Source of the DNA: Brevibacillus dissolubilis
Lineage (GTDB): Bacteria; Bacillota; Bacilli; Brevibacillales; Brevibacillaceae
NCBI RefSeq assembly: GCF_006170445.1
Contig: NZ_VCNA01000007.1
Coordinates: 186,001 to 250,000, forward strand
Direction of reading: 5' to 3'
DNA: 64,000 bases
Positions within the stretch are counted from its first letter, which is position 1. The number at the start of each line of letters is the position of its first letter. Shown piece after piece: positions 1-7,631 of this stretch. The notes under the pieces are model-generated. The model ran no database searches, was not told the origin of the DNA, and worked only from the letters and a program-made list of their open reading frames with translations. Made by a program: the position numbers and the translations under genes.

Positions 1-135
1 CGCTGATTTGTGACTGCCATCCATGACCTGCTCACAAAAGGGACAGATTACGGTGTCCGCCTCAAACGACCAGTGATGAAGCGGGATGGTGGATGTCTGT
101 TCACACGAGTAACAATGCAGCCGGATCATCGTCAT
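1..135 (-). CDS. Zinc-ribbon-like small protein, N-terminal part only
   Basis: The frame is open from an ATG at 135 to the window edge, giving the first 45 residues. An AGGGAGGG ribosome binding site sits just upstream of the start. The visible protein has two CxxC pairs (C8/C11 and C31/C34) separated by about 20 residues, the layout of a small zinc ribbon. The rest lies outside the window, so neither length nor function can be judged. It is divergent from the MarR gene that starts at 239. Confidence 0.5.
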   Translation of the reverse strand, partial: MTMIRLHCYSCEQTSTIPLHHWSFEADTVICPFCEQVMDGSHKSA

Positions 136-238
136 ACCAAGCCCTCCCTTTTTCCTTTAGTATACACAAGGACCAGCCCTTGACAGAAGCGCGGCACGGC
201 TGATATCGTGAGGAAAATAACGAGGGGGGTGTCCATCC

Positions 239-655
239 ATGCAACACATCTTGTCCTATCTGAAAAATTCACAGTCGCTCCTGCGCCAGATTGAGGAGCA
301 CCTCGCCCCCTATGGTCTTACCCCGGCTCAGTTCAATATACTCGGCGTACTCTGGCAGGCAGGTGGAAAGCTGCAGCCCTCCGAATTAAGCGACCGTCTG
401 TTGGTGACCCGGCCTACCATCACGGCATTGCTTGGCTCACTGGAGAAAAAAGGCTGGCTTCACCGTGAACGCATCCAAAGTGATGGCCGCATGCGTCTGG
501 TCGTGCTCTCCGACGCAGGACTTGCGCTGTTGCGTGAAGTGGGCCCTGTCCATCAAGCGATGGTCGATCGCCTCTCTGCCCGGCTTACAGAGGAAGAGTG
601 GATGACCTTGGTTGATTTAAGCAAAAAATGTAACGAACCTTTGCAAGGGGAATAA
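239..655 (+). CDS. MarR-family transcriptional regulator
   Basis: A 138-residue protein of the usual MarR length. The winged helix-turn-helix covers roughly residues 25-100: an LTPAQFNILGVLW helix, the recognition region LLVTRPTITALLGSLEKKG, then a wing with DGRMRLVVLSDAG. Such proteins bind DNA as dimers and usually repress a neighbouring gene until a phenolic or oxidising ligand is met. The ATG is preceded by GAGGGGGG. A perfect 12-bp palindrome lies 31 bp downstream of the stop, in front of a broken glyoxalase-family gene, which was presumably the regulated partner. A TTGACA at 180-185 may be the -35 of its promoter, though the -10 is poor. The ligand is unknown. Confidence 0.85.
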   Translation: MQHILSYLKNSQSLLRQIEEHLAPYGLTPAQFNILGVLWQAGGKLQPSELSDRLLVTRPTITALLGSLEKKGWLHRERIQSDGRMRLVVLSDAGLALLREVGPVHQAMVDRLSARLTEEEWMTLVDLSKKCNEPLQGE

Positions 656-685
656 CCCTGTGCTACACTTTTCACAAGAAGATAG

Positions 686-697
686 TTAGATATCTAA
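686..697. promoter_or_regulatory. Perfect palindrome, candidate MarR operator
   Basis: TTAGATATCTAA is its own reverse complement. It lies between the MarR gene and the remnant at 729, just upstream of an AAAAAAAGGAG ribosome binding site, the classic place for a MarR-family operator. The GATATC core also occurs at about 202-207, upstream of the regulator itself, which would fit autoregulation. Binding is inferred. Confidence 0.45.
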
Positions 698-728
698 TTA
701 CTTAATAAAAAAAGGAGCGGACTCCCTC

Positions 729-912
729 ATGCAAATCGTTTCGGTCATCCCCCGTCTTTGTGCAGGAGGCCATCCGAATGATCGAGAACCAAGGCGGTCA
801 GATCGTCGCACCTGTTACCGAGCGACCCACAGGACGGGTCGTCATCCTGCGGCATCCGGATGGCCATGTATGTGAGTATGTTCAGCCGGCCTTGTCTTTC
901 TCCCATTTATAG
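729..912 (+). pseudogene. VOC (glyoxalase/bleomycin-resistance fold) remnant
   Basis: A good ribosome binding site (AAAGGAG) leads to ATG 729 and a few residues (MQIVSVIPRL) typical of a VOC protein start. That frame then runs into nonsense and stops after 48 codons. In a different frame, from about 760 to the stop at 910-912, the sequence encodes a recognisable VOC C-terminus: an EAI..IENQGGQIV segment followed by GRVVILRHPDGHVCEYVQ. The middle of the about 120-residue domain is missing, so the gene appears to have lost an internal segment and its frame. Its 3' end overlaps the tail of the convergent response regulator gene by about 30 bp. It was probably the target of the adjacent MarR protein. 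Confidence 0.6.
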
Positions 913-1625
913 CCTACACCCCAGATGGTCTTGATCTGGTCGAACCCGGGGATCGCTTGGAGAAATTTTTGCCTGATTTTTTTGATATGTTCGGTGACGG
1001 TCGCAGTCTCGCCCATCGGTTGTGCGCCCCAGATTTTTTCGTAGATCTGCTCGCGGGAGAAGGCTGTGCCGGGAGAGAGGGCAAGCAGGCAGACGATCTC
1101 GAACTCTTTTTGGGAAAAAGGAAGCGGAGTTCCGTCTACGAGAATGGTAAAGCCCTTCACATCAATCTGTATCGGCCCGAAGTGAAGCATCGAGTTGTCC
1201 GATCCGACACCCATGCCTGTCCCAGCGCCATTGCTGAACGGATTTCCCCGGTAGCGGCGCAGGTTGGCGGCGACACGGGCATTCAGCTCCGCGATTCCGA
1301 ATGGCTTCATAATATAATCGTCGGCACCCAGCCCAAGACCGAGCACCTTATCTACTTCATTTTGCAATCCGCTCAAAAACAGAATCGGTATATCGCTCTC
1401 TCCCCGGACGATCCGGCAGACATCAAAGCCGGTCAATCGGGGCATCATAATGTCTAAAATAGCCAGGTCAACCGGTTGGGAACGAAGCACTTCCAGAGCC
1501 TCCATCCCATCACAGGCAGGGATCACGTGGTAGCCTTCCCTTGTCAAAGCCACGCTGATTACCTCAAGAACGGCGGGTTCGTTGTCCGCCACCAGGATCG
1601 TAGCAGGGCTGGATTTTTGGTTCAT
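882..1625 (-). CDS. OmpR/PhoB-family response regulator, orphan
   Basis: About 247 residues: a receiver domain (residues about 8-125) with phospho-acceptor Asp in LAILDIMMPR, the switch Ser in FLSG and the conserved Lys in IMKPF, then a winged-helix DNA-binding domain ending with TVTEHIKKIRQKF and IKTIWGVGYKWE. The first acidic pair reads ADNEP rather than the common DDE. The reading frame can be extended to a TTG at 1640, but ATG 1625 has a GGTGGTG ribosome binding site at proper distance and is preferred. No histidine kinase gene adjoins it, so the partner kinase must be elsewhere. It is convergent with the VOC remnant. Confidence 0.85.
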   Translation of the reverse strand: MNQKSSPATILVADNEPAVLEVISVALTREGYHVIPACDGMEALEVLRSQPVDLAILDIMMPRLTGFDVCRIVRGESDIPILFLSGLQNEVDKVLGLGLGADDYIMKPFGIAELNARVAANLRRYRGNPFSNGAGTGMGVGSDNSMLHFGPIQIDVKGFTILVDGTPLPFSQKEFEIVCLLALSPGTAFSREQIYEKIWGAQPMGETATVTEHIKKIRQKFLQAIPGFDQIKTIWGVGYKWEKDKAG

Positions 1626-1720
1626 ATTATTCACCACCAAGCATTTTGTTAAAATTGTTGAATAGTGTTAAATTCCTTATTCTTGCTCCAAGCAGGAAAA
1701 CCCTTCTTTACCTGTGCATT

Positions 1721-1750
1721 TTGGTAAATGGCAGGTAACTATGCTATAGT
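1721..1750 (+). promoter_or_regulatory. Sigma-A-like promoter for first SLAP gene
   Basis: TTGGTA, an 18-bp spacer and TATAGT lie 42 bp upstream of the start codon at 1792. The flanking TTACCTG (about 1709-1715) and CAGGTAA (about 1732-1738) are inverted relative to each other and straddle the -35, so a regulator might bind here. Confidence 0.45.
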
Positions 1751-1791
1751 GGAGGACAAATAAAAAACAATCGGGGTTAGGAGCGTTCTTT

Positions 1792-2724
1792 ATGATTTCG
1801 TTTATCAAGAGCTTACTCGGAAAAGACAAGGAAGCCGTGAAAGAAGAGATACAGGAGGCATCCATCCTGCAGACAGAAGCAGCCGGTGAGGACACAGAAG
1901 CTGCTGCCACGGAACAACAAGCAGAGACGGCTCCGGAAACCGTCCTGTCGTTGCATCCAGACTGGGAAAATAAAGTCGATCCCACCCAGAAGTACACACT
2001 GGCCTTCATGGTCAACCAGTTGGAACCGTTGCCAGCGGGCTACATGGCCGTGCAGGGTCTCAAAATCATCCCGCATGAAGACGGCGTCGAAGTGACCGCT
2101 TTCGTGCGCAACGGTTCGGACCAGCCGCTTACGTTAGGAGAAAGAACACTCTGCATCGTCCTGCCCGATGATGTGCTGTTTGCCAGACAGTCATTCAATA
2201 TGGCTGAACTCGGTGAGCTGCCACCTCACTCGGCACGACCTTGGAGCTTCGTGTTCAACCGCGATAACTTTTTGGCACATAATATCATGGTCAAGAAGTG
2301 GAAGCTGGCGTTCGAGCAGGCGCAAAAACGTCTGGTCCTCCCGCACAAGCTGGAGATGGAGGAATCCTGGCTCAAGGTACTCTCCGACGGGCAAAAACAG
2401 GCATTCATCGATCTGGCTAAGAAGCTTCCGCCGATCAACGAGGGCGAGATCAATCTCCAAAGCGTCAGCCTTCATCCACTCACCAACGGCTCTTTGCAAG
2501 TGATTGTACTGTTTCGCAATGGGACAAAACAACCTCTTTTCCTTAACAGCCTGCCATTGGCGATCAAAGACGCCCAAGGTGACGTGGTTGCGCAAAGCAT
2601 GTTTGAGCTGGAAAACTTCAAGCTCGATACTGATACAAGCAAGCCTTGGCTGTTTATTTTCCCAAAAGAAGCCGTGCAGAAAGAGAATCCGGATCTGTCC
2701 CGCTGGGGAGTCTATTCTCTGTAA
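1792..2724 (+). CDS. SLAP-domain S-layer assembly protein, copy 1
   Basis: 310 residues with an acidic low-complexity N-terminus (Glu/Ala/Gln rich, about residues 12-50) and two successive SLAP-type domains (about 52-165 and 183-300). Each begins with an LxLHPxWE-like motif, contains VTAFVRNG or IVLFRNGT, and ends with RPWSFVF or KPWLFIF. This duplicated domain is known from the accessory Sec / S-layer assembly proteins of Bacillus (the B. anthracis SlaP group), which help export S-layer proteins from the cytoplasmic side. There is no signal peptide, in keeping with that role. It is first of three tandem paralogues and has its own promoter. The role in S-layer export here is inferred from the family. 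Confidence 0.75.
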   Translation: MISFIKSLLGKDKEAVKEEIQEASILQTEAAGEDTEAAATEQQAETAPETVLSLHPDWENKVDPTQKYTLAFMVNQLEPLPAGYMAVQGLKIIPHEDGVEVTAFVRNGSDQPLTLGERTLCIVLPDDVLFARQSFNMAELGELPPHSARPWSFVFNRDNFLAHNIMVKKWKLAFEQAQKRLVLPHKLEMEESWLKVLSDGQKQAFIDLAKKLPPINEGEINLQSVSLHPLTNGSLQVIVLFRNGTKQPLFLNSLPLAIKDAQGDVVAQSMFELENFKLDTDTSKPWLFIFPKEAVQKENPDLSRWGVYSL

Positions 2725-2736
2725 TTTCTTGATGAT

Positions 2737-2765
2737 TTGACCCTCTTTGACAAAAGCTTTATTAT
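2737..2765 (+). promoter_or_regulatory. Sigma-A promoter before second SLAP gene
   Basis: TTGACC, a 17-bp spacer and TATTAT lie in the 77-bp gap between the first and second SLAP genes, 36 bp upstream of ATG 2802. The second and third copies can therefore be transcribed apart from the first. Confidence 0.6.
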
Positions 2766-2801
2766 AGGGAAATAGATTTAGGGAACGGAAGGAGGATATC
2801 T

Positions 2802-3749
2802 ATGTTTCAATTTTTGAAGAATTGGTTTCGTGGAAAAGACACGGAGGAGTTGCGGTCTGTAGATGAAATCAAACAAGACCTGTCCCAGGAATCTGTCACG
2901 TCTCCCGAGGCGGAAGGTGACCTTACATACGTTTCTGCTGAAGAAGTCAAAGTGAAAACAGCATTGTCCCTGCATCCGGTGTGGGAGCAGCAATTGGACA
3001 CAGAGAAAAAATACACCCTCCGCTTTCTGCAGGAAGACCTGCCTGCGATGCATGAGGGTACGATTGGTGTAATCGGTTTCAGCTTGATTCCGGGCGAGGA
3101 TGGCATCACCGTGGCTCTGTTCGTCCGCAATGCCACCCCGAATCAATTGAAGATTGAGAACGTCGGGTTGACCATTGTGCTCGATGGCAAGCCGTTTGCC
3201 CGTCAGAAGCTGAACCTGTCTGACGTAGGGAATATCCCGCCGATGTCCAGCCGTCCGTGGGAAGTCTTCTTCCCGAGAGAGACCTTCCTAAGCGACAACT
3301 TTGCCTTCAAGTCATGGAAAGTCATGCTGAATTTAGGCACCAAAACGACATACATCTGGCCGCATAATCTGGATATCGATCCGGCGATGGAAGCCCGTAT
3401 GACAGACAAGCAGAAAGCCCATCTTGAGAGGTTGGCCCATAAGCTTCCAGGACTCAAGTACAATATGACGGAGATCACCGGTTTTGATATCGGGAAGACC
3501 AAAGAAGGGCATCTGGCAATCGGCCTGCTGATTCGCAATGCCCGTGACACGGTCTACTCTCCGGAAAAACTGCGGATTGAAGTCCGTGATGCCCACGATG
3601 ACCTGATCGCAAAGGGTTCCGTCGATGCCAGCAAAGTGGTGGTCAAGCCCGGTACGACGAAGCCTTGGCTCGTTGTGTTCCCGGCAGATATCATCAAGAA
3701 GCCGGATGCATCACTGGACAAATGGAAACTGATTGCAACTGACAAATAA
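2802..3749 (+). CDS. SLAP-domain S-layer assembly protein, copy 2
   Basis: 315 residues, with a charged N-terminus (MFQFLKNWFRGKDTEE) and two SLAP-type domains (about 55-165 and 185-305). The signatures LSLHPVWEQQLD, ALFVRNATPN, RPWEVFFPRE, LLIRNARDT and KPWLVVFP are at the positions seen in copy 1. No signal peptide or membrane segment is present, so it should act in the cytoplasm or at the membrane face. The start has a GGAAGGAGG ribosome binding site. Three different copies in a row suggest either several S-layer or SLH clients or a hetero-oligomer; this is inference. Confidence 0.75.
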   Translation: MFQFLKNWFRGKDTEELRSVDEIKQDLSQESVTSPEAEGDLTYVSAEEVKVKTALSLHPVWEQQLDTEKKYTLRFLQEDLPAMHEGTIGVIGFSLIPGEDGITVALFVRNATPNQLKIENVGLTIVLDGKPFARQKLNLSDVGNIPPMSSRPWEVFFPRETFLSDNFAFKSWKVMLNLGTKTTYIWPHNLDIDPAMEARMTDKQKAHLERLAHKLPGLKYNMTEITGFDIGKTKEGHLAIGLLIRNARDTVYSPEKLRIEVRDAHDDLIAKGSVDASKVVVKPGTTKPWLVVFPADIIKKPDASLDKWKLIATDK

Positions 3750-3779
3750 GCGCATCGTCAACCAGGAGGATGAGTACAT

Positions 3780-4763
3780 ATGAGCTGGTTATTGGAAAAC
3801 TGGTTCGGTAACAAGGAAAGCTTGGAGAAAGTTCGCGAAGACGTCCAAGACTATCTGCAAACCGAGTCTTATGTAGGGATTTCCGGACTGGAAAAACCGG
3901 AAGAATCATCAAACCGGATTCCTTCGAATGAACTGGAGATGAGTCTGTTTGGCCCATGGGCCGGACGCTTGGATGAGATGGATATGGACCTGCTCCAATT
4001 TATCCATGACCAACTGCCTCCCGTTGTACGTGACGAGATCGGTGTCATACCGTTTTTCAACAACGTAACAGAAGAAGGCTATCTTGTGCTGGCATTCCTG
4101 CGCAATGCGACCAACCGTGACATTTTCATGGAAAAGCTGCCGCTGGTGCTTACCACAGTGGATGGCGAAGTGGTCGCACGCAAGACATTTGACATGATCC
4201 GATTCGGCGGACTGGCTGATATGTCGAGCCGTCCATATGATTTCTTCTTCCGTTGGGATGAGTTCACCAAGGTGCCAGAGCAGGAAGTCCTTCTGCTCCT
4301 CTCCATCGACCGTGAGAAGCATCAGCAATCCAAGCGTGCAGAAGAACTGCTTGAAATCAAAAACGGTCTGACCGAAGAAGAGGAGTCCCTGTTCAAAGCC
4401 GAAGCAGCCAAGGCTCCGACACAAGGACGTGTCGATCTGCAAGTGGTGGGTCTCACCAACGTGGAAGAGGGCGGAATCAAGGTCATCGTGTCCTTGGGCA
4501 ACGGTCTGGGCAGCCGCGTGGAGATCACCGAAGTGCCGATCATCGTGCAAGATCAGGCAGGCAATCTGGTTGCCCGTGTCAACTATGGCTTGAAAAACCT
4601 CTGGGTCGAGGCTGGTCAGACCCGTCTCTACGGCTTCTATATCCCAGAAGACTCGATCCAACGGGAAAATGTCGATGCCCATCAGTGCAGCGCACATATT
4701 CCAGATGCGTCTGAGGACAGCTTTATCCCGCAACAGCCTGCACCTAAAGGCTTGATCCAATAA
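3780..4763 (+). CDS. SLAP-domain S-layer assembly protein, copy 3 (divergent)
   Basis: 327 residues, beginning MSWLLENWFGNKESLEK, so it shares the aromatic/charged N-terminal leader of copy 2. The two domains are more divergent: the first reads FGPWAGRLDEMD where the others have LHPxW, but LAFLRNATNRD and RPYDFFFRWDEF are clear. The second domain (about 205-300) carries VSLGNGLG and YGFYIPEDS. A 25-residue Ser/Gln/Pro-rich tail follows. It begins 30 bp after copy 2 with an AGGAGGATG ribosome binding site and is surely co-transcribed with it. A strong terminator closes the unit. Confidence 0.7.
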   Translation: MSWLLENWFGNKESLEKVREDVQDYLQTESYVGISGLEKPEESSNRIPSNELEMSLFGPWAGRLDEMDMDLLQFIHDQLPPVVRDEIGVIPFFNNVTEEGYLVLAFLRNATNRDIFMEKLPLVLTTVDGEVVARKTFDMIRFGGLADMSSRPYDFFFRWDEFTKVPEQEVLLLLSIDREKHQQSKRAEELLEIKNGLTEEEESLFKAEAAKAPTQGRVDLQVVGLTNVEEGGIKVIVSLGNGLGSRVEITEVPIIVQDQAGNLVARVNYGLKNLWVEAGQTRLYGFYIPEDSIQRENVDAHQCSAHIPDASEDSFIPQQPAPKGLIQ

Positions 4764-4778
4764 GGCAATCGAGACAGC

Positions 4779-4815
4779 AAAACCCCCGATCCTGTGTGAA
4801 GATCGGGGGTTTTTG
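4779..4815 (+). terminator. Rho-independent terminator
   Basis: AAAACCCCCGATC, a 9-nt loop and GATCGGGGGTTTTT form a 13-bp perfect stem with a U tract, 16 bp after the third SLAP gene. The A-rich 5' side makes it usable for the convergent protease gene too. Confidence 0.9.
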
Positions 4816-4841
4816 TCATGCGTTGATTCATGTAGATGATT

Positions 4842-6986
4842 TCAGGATGATGAGCGGGTGTGAAACAGCAGCACAACAGCCTGTTTGAGTCGCACACCTT
4901 TTACCGATTGCGTCGAATCAGAGACCTTCAGATAGTAGGTCTGTCCTGGCAACAGATCTTGGATTGGATCGACTGTTGCCCGCCGCTGGTCTGCTAGAAG
5001 CGTCAGGGTGACTGGAATCTCGGTGCCTTGGGCATCTTCCAGCCAGACCGTCGAGCTGTTTACACTGCCTGCTTGCATCGGTTTGCTGAATCCCACTTCA
5101 AAAGTCTTGTCCAGCGGAATGTCTGTCTGCACCGGCAGGGATGTGAATTCGACCCGAGCTTGGGAGACAGGGAACGAGCTGGTTTTTTCCGTTACGGTAA
5201 ATTGGACGATCGGCAGGGTGTCCATGTAGAGGAGATGGTAGGTTTCATTCATCAGGAACGGTCGGTTTGACTGTACGGTAAAGGTGTTGGTGGATGATAC
5301 CCGCTTGAATCGGATGCCGGCCAGCCTTTTACCTTTGGAGTCAATCACCTTCATGTATTTGCTCAGATGAGCGGAGGTGAGTGGGACATCCAGTGTGACT
5401 TCGATCATAGGATTGGGGTCGCTCACCGTTGTCTGCCAGTCAGGTGTGACCGATTGGATAAACCCACCCTCTGCAGTATGGTCAGGGGCAACGCTCAGCG
5501 TGGTTTTGTCATCATCGAGCAGGTCAGAGAGGCGGCTTGTGAGCTTGAGTAATTCAGCCCAGGTATACAGACTGCCGTCAGCTGCTTTTACAAAAATGTC
5601 GTTGCTTTTGTAGTCAGTGAACAGTTCGCGCAAGTGGGACGGATCTTGGCGCAAGGCTTTCATCGTATAGGTCTCATTGGCACTTGTGCGGTTTTCATAG
5701 AACCGGAGCAGAGCGGCACGGTAGTCGATTCGTCCATACCCAGCATAGCGGTCGCGTCCCTTTATGCCGAGATCGACAGAGGTCGTGCGCAGGATATCCG
5801 TCACTTCTTCAGTGGTGATCTGTGGGTCTTGGGCACGCATCAGGGCGACGAGGGCTGAGACGACAGGGGTCGCCATGGAGGTGCCGCTTGAGTATTCGTA
5901 GCCAGTCTCATTCACATCAAACGGCACAGTGCTCAGGATGTCTTCACCAGGGGCGATCACATCCACTTCGCGGCCATAGTTGGAGAACCACGAGATACTG
6001 TCACGCCGGGTAGATGCTCCGACACCGATCACATTGGGCAGAGCTGCCGGATAGCAGACATCCCCACCTTCATTGCCTGTGGCGGCTACGACGATGACGC
6101 CTTGCTCGATAGCATGCCGGACGGCTCTCGCCTCTGCTTGGGAATAGCTATCCGCACCCAGGCTCAGGTTGATGATATCGGCCCCCATATTCACGGCATC
6201 ATAGATCGCCTGCACCTCGGATGAGACACTGCCGAAGCCCTTGGCGTCGAGGATGCGGAGCGGGATGATTTTTACTGGTGTTGAACCTGTTAGCCCGGAG
6301 ATTCCTTCTCGATTTTGGCTTTTGGCTGCCAATATGCCACTCACATGTGTCCCATGCCCGAGCAGATCGAGCGGATAGGCATCATTGTCCACATAATCTT
6401 TACCGGGCAAAAGAATCGGCAACAGATCAGGATGGGTCATCTCCACACCCGAGTCGATCACGGCTACTTTTACCTCATGCTCAGATGGAGGAGGAAGCAG
6501 GCCCCACGCCTCTGTCACATGCAAAAAAGGAAAAATCCACTGCTGATCAAACATCGGGTCATCCGGACGCTCCCCATCTGCCTGCATCGCCCGGCGAAGA
6601 GCGGCTTCGCTTCGGTCTGGCAGTTGAAGCTGTAACAGCTGATTCGGCTCGACCGATTCTACACCGGGGTCGGCTTGGAGTGCATCCTGCAGTAGTTGTG
6701 CCTCCTCGGCAGACCGGGCTTTGATCAGGCTGACATCAGGAGCGAGACGTTTTTCTTGGGCGGTTATATGGTTGATCGTGAACGGACGGGCCGCAGCGGT
6801 TCGATAGGGACTAGTCTTATGTTTATGGTTCCAGACGACCAATAGCTCTGACGCTGTCTGTTCAGTTGCGGCAGTGGTCGGAGACTGATTACGGGCATAG
6901 CTGTAAGACGGACTGCCCCAGACAGGTACGGTCGCCATCACCATACTGAGGAGGGGAATCAGGAGGCGTTTTATCGGCTTTCGCAT
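4842..6986 (-). CDS. Secreted subtilisin-family (S8) serine protease with Ig-like tail
   Basis: 714 residues from ATG 6986, which has a GGAGGA site 8 bp upstream; the longer frame to 7007 begins inside that site. A signal peptide (about 1-31) is followed by an inhibitor-type propeptide (about 45-120) of the Fervidolysin/I9 sort ending ...GVESVEPN. The S8 catalytic domain (about 145-440) has D178 in VIDSGVEMTHPD, H211 in GHGTHVSG, oxyanion N305 in TGNEGG and S370 in GTSMATP. The C-terminal part (about 510-714) holds two Ig-like segments of the Big_5 kind (LDKTFEVGFSKPM, GQTYYLKV). It should be an extracellular or wall-associated endopeptidase. No anchor motif is visible. The C-terminal domains may bind polymer or calcium; not shown. 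Confidence 0.88.
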   Translation of the reverse strand: MRKPIKRLLIPLLSMVMATVPVWGSPSYSYARNQSPTTAATEQTASELLVVWNHKHKTSPYRTAAARPFTINHITAQEKRLAPDVSLIKARSAEEAQLLQDALQADPGVESVEPNQLLQLQLPDRSEAALRRAMQADGERPDDPMFDQQWIFPFLHVTEAWGLLPPPSEHEVKVAVIDSGVEMTHPDLLPILLPGKDYVDNDAYPLDLLGHGTHVSGILAAKSQNREGISGLTGSTPVKIIPLRILDAKGFGSVSSEVQAIYDAVNMGADIINLSLGADSYSQAEARAVRHAIEQGVIVVAATGNEGGDVCYPAALPNVIGVGASTRRDSISWFSNYGREVDVIAPGEDILSTVPFDVNETGYEYSSGTSMATPVVSALVALMRAQDPQITTEEVTDILRTTSVDLGIKGRDRYAGYGRIDYRAALLRFYENRTSANETYTMKALRQDPSHLRELFTDYKSNDIFVKAADGSLYTWAELLKLTSRLSDLLDDDKTTLSVAPDHTAEGGFIQSVTPDWQTTVSDPNPMIEVTLDVPLTSAHLSKYMKVIDSKGKRLAGIRFKRVSSTNTFTVQSNRPFLMNETYHLLYMDTLPIVQFTVTEKTSSFPVSQARVEFTSLPVQTDIPLDKTFEVGFSKPMQAGSVNSSTVWLEDAQGTEIPVTLTLLADQRRATVDPIQDLLPGQTYYLKVSDSTQSVKGVRLKQAVVLLFHTRSSS

Positions 6987-7044
6987 GTTCGCTGTTCCTC
7001 CAATCAAGGATATTATTTAGATGATACGCAACATTTCCTTGAAA

Positions 7045-7073
7045 TTGAAGTCAAAAAAATAGATTAGTATAAT
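7045..7073 (+). promoter_or_regulatory. Sigma-A promoter for exported protein gene
   Basis: TTGAAG, exactly 17 bp, then a perfect TATAAT; the gene begins at 7153. The predicted leader is about 70 nt. Confidence 0.7.
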
Positions 7074-7152
7074 TTGCATAGAACAGAACTAGTCCGTCCT
7101 GCCGATTCTCTATGCTAGAATAGGAATATCCACAACAAGGAGGGGTAGGAAC

Positions 7153-7557
7153 ATGCTTCATCTGAAAAAATTCCTGGCTTCGTTGGTTCTACTCATGGCT
7201 TGCTTGTCTATGGTCGGATTTTCTATGGTGAAGGCGGCACCGGTTGTTGAAGAGGGGTTGTACATCGGTGGAGCGACACCAGTAATGTTTAGTATGGATG
7301 AACTTATGGACAATCAAGAAATTGCTCTCGAGCTGCTGAGCCAGGTTGATTATTCGCAGTCCCATTTTATCCTGCTGGGAAAAATGGCAGTCTTCCAAGA
7401 CATTTTGTCGTATGATGATGTAGAGGCGGCATTCGGACCGATTGATACACAAAAAATGTCTGACCGCTATACTCGTTATGTAGACGGCAGCACAGTAGAG
7501 ATAGAGAAAACCACAGGGGAAGACGGGGAAGCGCCAGAGATCGAGTATATCCGCTAG
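7153..7557 (+). CDS. Small exported protein, function unknown
   Basis: 134 residues starting with a clear signal peptide (MLHLKKFLASLVLLMACLSM..., cleavage likely after VKAA near residue 29). The mature part is acidic, with a QVDYSQSHFILLGKM segment and a YDDVEAAFGPID segment. I recognise no domain. An AAGGAGGGG ribosome binding site and its own promoter support expression. It sits between two secreted subtilisin-type proteases, so a role as a chaperone, inhibitor or partner of one is conceivable but has no direct support. Confidence 0.65.
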   Translation: MLHLKKFLASLVLLMACLSMVGFSMVKAAPVVEEGLYIGGATPVMFSMDELMDNQEIALELLSQVDYSQSHFILLGKMAVFQDILSYDDVEAAFGPIDTQKMSDRYTRYVDGSTVEIEKTTGEDGEAPEIEYIR

Positions 7558-7631
7558 ATTATTAAGCCTTTTCATCCTTCGTCCTTTTCCCGAAAACAAT
7601 AGAGAGACAGTGGAGAATTGAGGGGACCGTC

